From contig NC_061868.1 in the NCBI RefSeq assembly GCF_907164915.1, positions 48,917,689-48,981,688 of the forward strand: 64,000 nucleotides of DNA. The letters run 5' to 3'. The notes under the pieces are model-generated. The model was not told the origin of the DNA, searched no databases, and saw only the letters and a list, made by a program, of their open reading frames with translations. The position numbers were made by a program, and so were the translations under genes. This document shows, in pieces, positions 61,011-64,000 of this stretch. The stretch's first letter is position 1. Every line of letters starts with the position of its first letter. The DNA is from Impatiens glandulifera (taxonomy: Eukaryota > Streptophyta > Magnoliopsida > Ericales > Balsaminaceae).

Positions 61011-61540
61011 TACATATAATAATACTAGCAAAAAAAATAGGAATCTTAGTAATTATGACATATAAAAAGGGGTCAAACTGACCTGATTTCTCAGCTCAAG
61101 ATTCAGCCATGAGATTGAACTTTGTAATTGGACATGTTTACACATCATATTTATATAAAAAAAAAGGGTAAAGGGTGCAGTCAATACTTCAATGATGATG
61201 ATGATGATAGTATTGACCGACCGCATGCATGAATGACAGCAAATTATATACGAGAGATTGAAAGGAAAGAGTGGAAGAAACATACCGCCCTTAAATTTGA
61301 CAAGCAAAATAACCTCAAACTCTTTCCATCAATTTGACCATAAACCATTGAGACTCCAAAAAGGATGAAGGGATGATGATATACACAGAAAAGAAATAAG
61401 ACCTAGGACTCTGTTTTCTTTTAATTTTTTTAATTTTTTTTATTACAAATGCTCATGATATAGCCTTCAAAAATTCCTGCACCCACAACTTTTCTTTACC
61501 TTTTTTCATGTATGATTCAACAATGAAGTGTACCAGATGC
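61011..61540. other. 3' flank of the RING-H2 gene
   Basis: No gene is seen. An ATG/TGA trinucleotide run (gatgatgatgatgatg) is at 61192-61208. The stretch 61430-61540 should be the 3' UTR of the minus-strand RING gene. Confidence 0.5.
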
Positions 61541-63304
61541 CTAACCGTTGATATTAGGGCTGAATACCATTTCCTGCACCATCATACATCATAATCTCCT
61601 TTAGCTGGTTATAAAATAGAAATAACAATTTTGATACTTTTAAAATAGAACATCTAACATGATAGATACCTGGTCACAAACAGGGCAGGTATCGCTTCTT
61701 TCCATCCATTCAAGTATGCAAGCCAGGTGAAAATGATGCTCGCATTTTGTGATAATTTTGGGATTTTCAGCATCGTACTCTGCAACAAGATTATTAAGTG
61801 TTTAGAAAACAACTACAGTTTGGTTTGATGATAAATTTTACCTTCAAGACATGTAGGGCAACAATCTTCCTCTTCCAGTTTCTCAAAAAGAGGATCAACT
61901 GACTTCTTAAGGTCACCGGATTTCTCAAGTTGGACTTCCTTCTCTTCTGATATCAGTCCGGGATCACTTTTCTCTTGGTGTTCGGTGTTCTTTAGGTCCT
62001 TCCCGGACGCATCTACAGAATTTCCACCATCAGTTGTCTCTGTAGCTGCATCATCTTTATTTCCACCGCGGTCCTGGTTGTTTGGTGGACTTCGGCTATT
62101 ATGCATTATGTTTGCTTCATAAGGAAGAGGCGCTGGAGGAGGTCTATAAGTATCGGGACTTGACATGTCCAAGTTTGTGTCAACCAAAACCCCTGTGGAG
62201 AATGAAGAGGCGGGACCGAGGTTTGCTGACAAGGGTTCATGTTCCTCTGATGATAATTGATACTGCCAAAATATGAAGATCACATGGACAAAAACATCAA
62301 AGGCCTTGTTTGATGTGGGTTATTTGAGATTAATTTCAAATAACTCAATATCCAATCAACAATTTATTACATTTTTCAAATTATCAGCCAAAATATTTTC
62401 TATTTAAAATACAAAAACATTATATATTTATACCCCTAATATCTTTTTACTAAACAATTTTCAATAACCTAACATCAAACAAAGTTATTTGGAAATAACC
62501 ACTTGATCATTCAAATAACCCTACATCAAACAAGACCCAAGATCATGATATTAACTAATCACTTGAGGCTTCATGTTCATTCAACAGAATCAACACTTAA
62601 AAATAGACATCTGGTTTGGTACAAGTTACACTTGGTACTCAATTCATAAAGAGTATGGAAGAATACAAATAAATCAGTCATAATCTTGTGTAAATGAAAA
62701 TTTAACACTTATTTATAAGTACTTGAGTATTAACCAACTCTAAAAGTGATTTAGCAAGCATAAAGTAAATTAGGATGTCACTATATCATTTCACCAAACT
62801 ATGGTGGAAACATTTTGACATCATCTACAAACCGACCATAATACTATAATATGAAGAAAACATATTATAGCATGAATTGAATTCCCTGCTGCAATCAAAT
62901 AATTGACAGTTTTCCCCTTTCTTTATGATAATTAAGCAAATAATTGAAAGTTTTATTTTTTTCTTAATAAACATACAATTGAAAGTTTCTGCCATCATCA
63001 TCATGAAGGGAATACTATGCTGTAGAAACTGAGTAACGTGATATTTACAACATATGTCATTCTAATGTTTACCATGTGTTTTACACGGCAGGCCAGAAAA
63101 AATAAAGAAGAAAAAATATTATTATGTGCTTTATTGACAAACCATAAACTTATACCAAAAACACACAAGGTTGTATGATGAAGTAAAAAGGCTCACAAGT
63201 GCGAAATTAGCATCTCCAAAAAGTATAAGAACACTAACATGATAAAATGATGGTGTATGGTTAAGTTCAACTCCTCTGGAAGCACAACAGCAGCAACCCC
63301 CCAT
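61541..63304 (-). CDS. RING-H2 E3 ubiquitin ligase (At5g41350/At3g02290-like)
   Basis: Four exons (63304-63239, 62262-61842, 61779-61670, 61573-61541) give 209 residues in frame. The N-terminus MGGCCCCASRG has a Gly2 followed by four cysteines, the pattern of N-myristoylation plus palmitoylation, so a membrane-attached ligase is inferred. A conserved STGVLVDTNLD and YRPPPAPLPYE segment follows, then an acidic variable region. The RING-H2 finger reads CCPTCLEEYDAENPKIIT, then KCEHHFHLACILEWMERSD and TCPVC; all eight zinc ligands (C3H2C3) are present. It ends DQEMVFSPNING. The protein would recruit a charged E2; the E2 gene 10 kb away is probably coincidental. Intron 1 is about 1 kb. Confidence 0.92.
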
Positions 63305-64000
63305 TTATAAGCAAAGACCAGCTAACCACCTGAAGTTACTGGTTTTTGAGTCATTAGATCTCCCTCCTTTTGCACAGAGATTTGGACATTCTATCAAAAA
63401 AGAATCAATTGGAATTTCATTAACATGAAACAGTGGTACCACAATAAAAGCAACAAAATACATGCAAATTCTCTAAAAGTGTTTTACAGAATTATGACCC
63501 CCCACTAAAGACTTGCATGCTGAGTTTAATAACTTCAATAACAAATAACTAAGGAAAGGCCATTAATGGCCTTTTAAGATGAATGTGGAAAATGCAACTA
63601 TTTTATCCCTTAGATCTTCAAAGAGTTTACAACCTTTCTTGCAAAAGTTGTATATTAAAATTTTACTTCCCAGCTACAACAATGCAACATTCCAATTGGT
63701 TTTGAATAATCAAGTTTATAACTTCCTATGGAAGTAAGCCTTCAACAAATTAAGAAATAGTTACTGTCATAACATATGCAGCTATTCAACAAGTAAAGGT
63801 TATTGGAGGTTAAGGGAGAGGATAAACCATTAATCACACAATAATTCCAAGTTCAAGCCCGATCCAAAAAGTAAAGGATACCTCTTATATTGTTAAACAA
63901 AATGTCAGAAAAACTATAAAACAATTACTGAAGATTTAAACATTGTAAAATCATTAAATACAGTTCCATCCAATTATAGACATAATCTCCACTGAAAGAG
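63305..64000. other. RING-H2 gene 5' flank
   Basis: 63305-63400 resembles the 5' UTR on the minus strand, ending close to the ATG (tgcttataaatgg). A polypyrimidine-type acceptor or promoter could not be separated further upstream. No other gene is seen to the window end. Confidence 0.4.

Noticed and set aside
1..64000. CRISPR arrays, operons, prophage or bacterial features
   Set aside because: None present. The genes are intron-bearing plant nuclear genes, and the repeats are transposon remnants, microsatellites or duplications.

Overview
This is a nuclear window from a flowering plant, a eudicot and probably an asterid-type genome, although the species cannot be fixed from the sequence. The evidence is spliced genes with GT-AG introns, plant-only families (a GL3/EGL3-type bHLH, a TRM/DUF4378 protein, a chloroplast MurE-like protein, an ARID-ELM2 protein), a plant-type U2 snRNA promoter, degenerate Ty1/copia and hAT elements, and very AT-rich spacers with long (AT)n runs. 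Nothing suggests organelle or bacterial DNA.

Layout. 1-3.03 kb is a wreck of Copia elements containing a near-perfect palindrome of two head-to-head LTRs and a broken reverse transcriptase. 3.03-14.88 kb is an AT-rich gene desert with a hAT (TTF/ZMYM type) relic at 10.5-11.3 kb. 14.88-17.0 kb (+) is a bHLH regulator in seven exons, facing a GMP synthase gene (17.78-19.69 kb, -, five exons). 20.8-21.7 kb holds a tRNA-like remnant beside degenerate tandem repeats. 21.93-24.05 kb (-) is a TRM/DUF4378 gene with a 5' UTR intron. 24.4-34.2 kb is gene-free; its right third is a segmental duplicate of 57.8-61.0 kb. 34.27-37.18 kb (+) is a plastid MurE-like gene. 39.33-40.86 kb (-) is a proline/serine-rich protein of unknown function. 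43.65-47.14 kb is a second scrambled Copia, followed by a LINE scrap. 48.04-48.84 kb (-) is an ELM2-region-only paralog of the full ARID-ELM2 gene at 53.37-56.81 kb (-). Between them lie a UBE2H-class E2 gene (50.65-51.72 kb, -) and a divergently oriented U2 snRNA gene (52.07-52.27 kb, +). 56.94-60.6 kb is a large inverted repeat whose arms carry the ARID-ELM2 promoter sequence. 61.54-63.30 kb (-) is a RING-H2 E3 ligase gene.

The genes are unrelated in pathway, as is normal for plants. They are bHLH transcription control, purine synthesis, cytoskeleton-associated TRM, plastid transcription (MurE/PAP11), ubiquitination (E2 and E3), chromatin (ARID-ELM2) and splicing (U2). Exon joins were worked out by hand from reading frame, splice sites and remembered family sequence, and each model below closes in frame.

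The most striking observation is the MurE-like gene. Its ORF and plant-specific framework are intact, but most hallmark Mur-ligase active-site residues are replaced, including the position of the carbamylated lysine. It therefore looks like a pseudo-enzyme kept for a structural role. The second is the spread of pieces of the ARID-ELM2 gene: a full gene, an ELM2-only copy, an orphan promoter with exon 1, and a promoter inverted repeat able to form a long hairpin.
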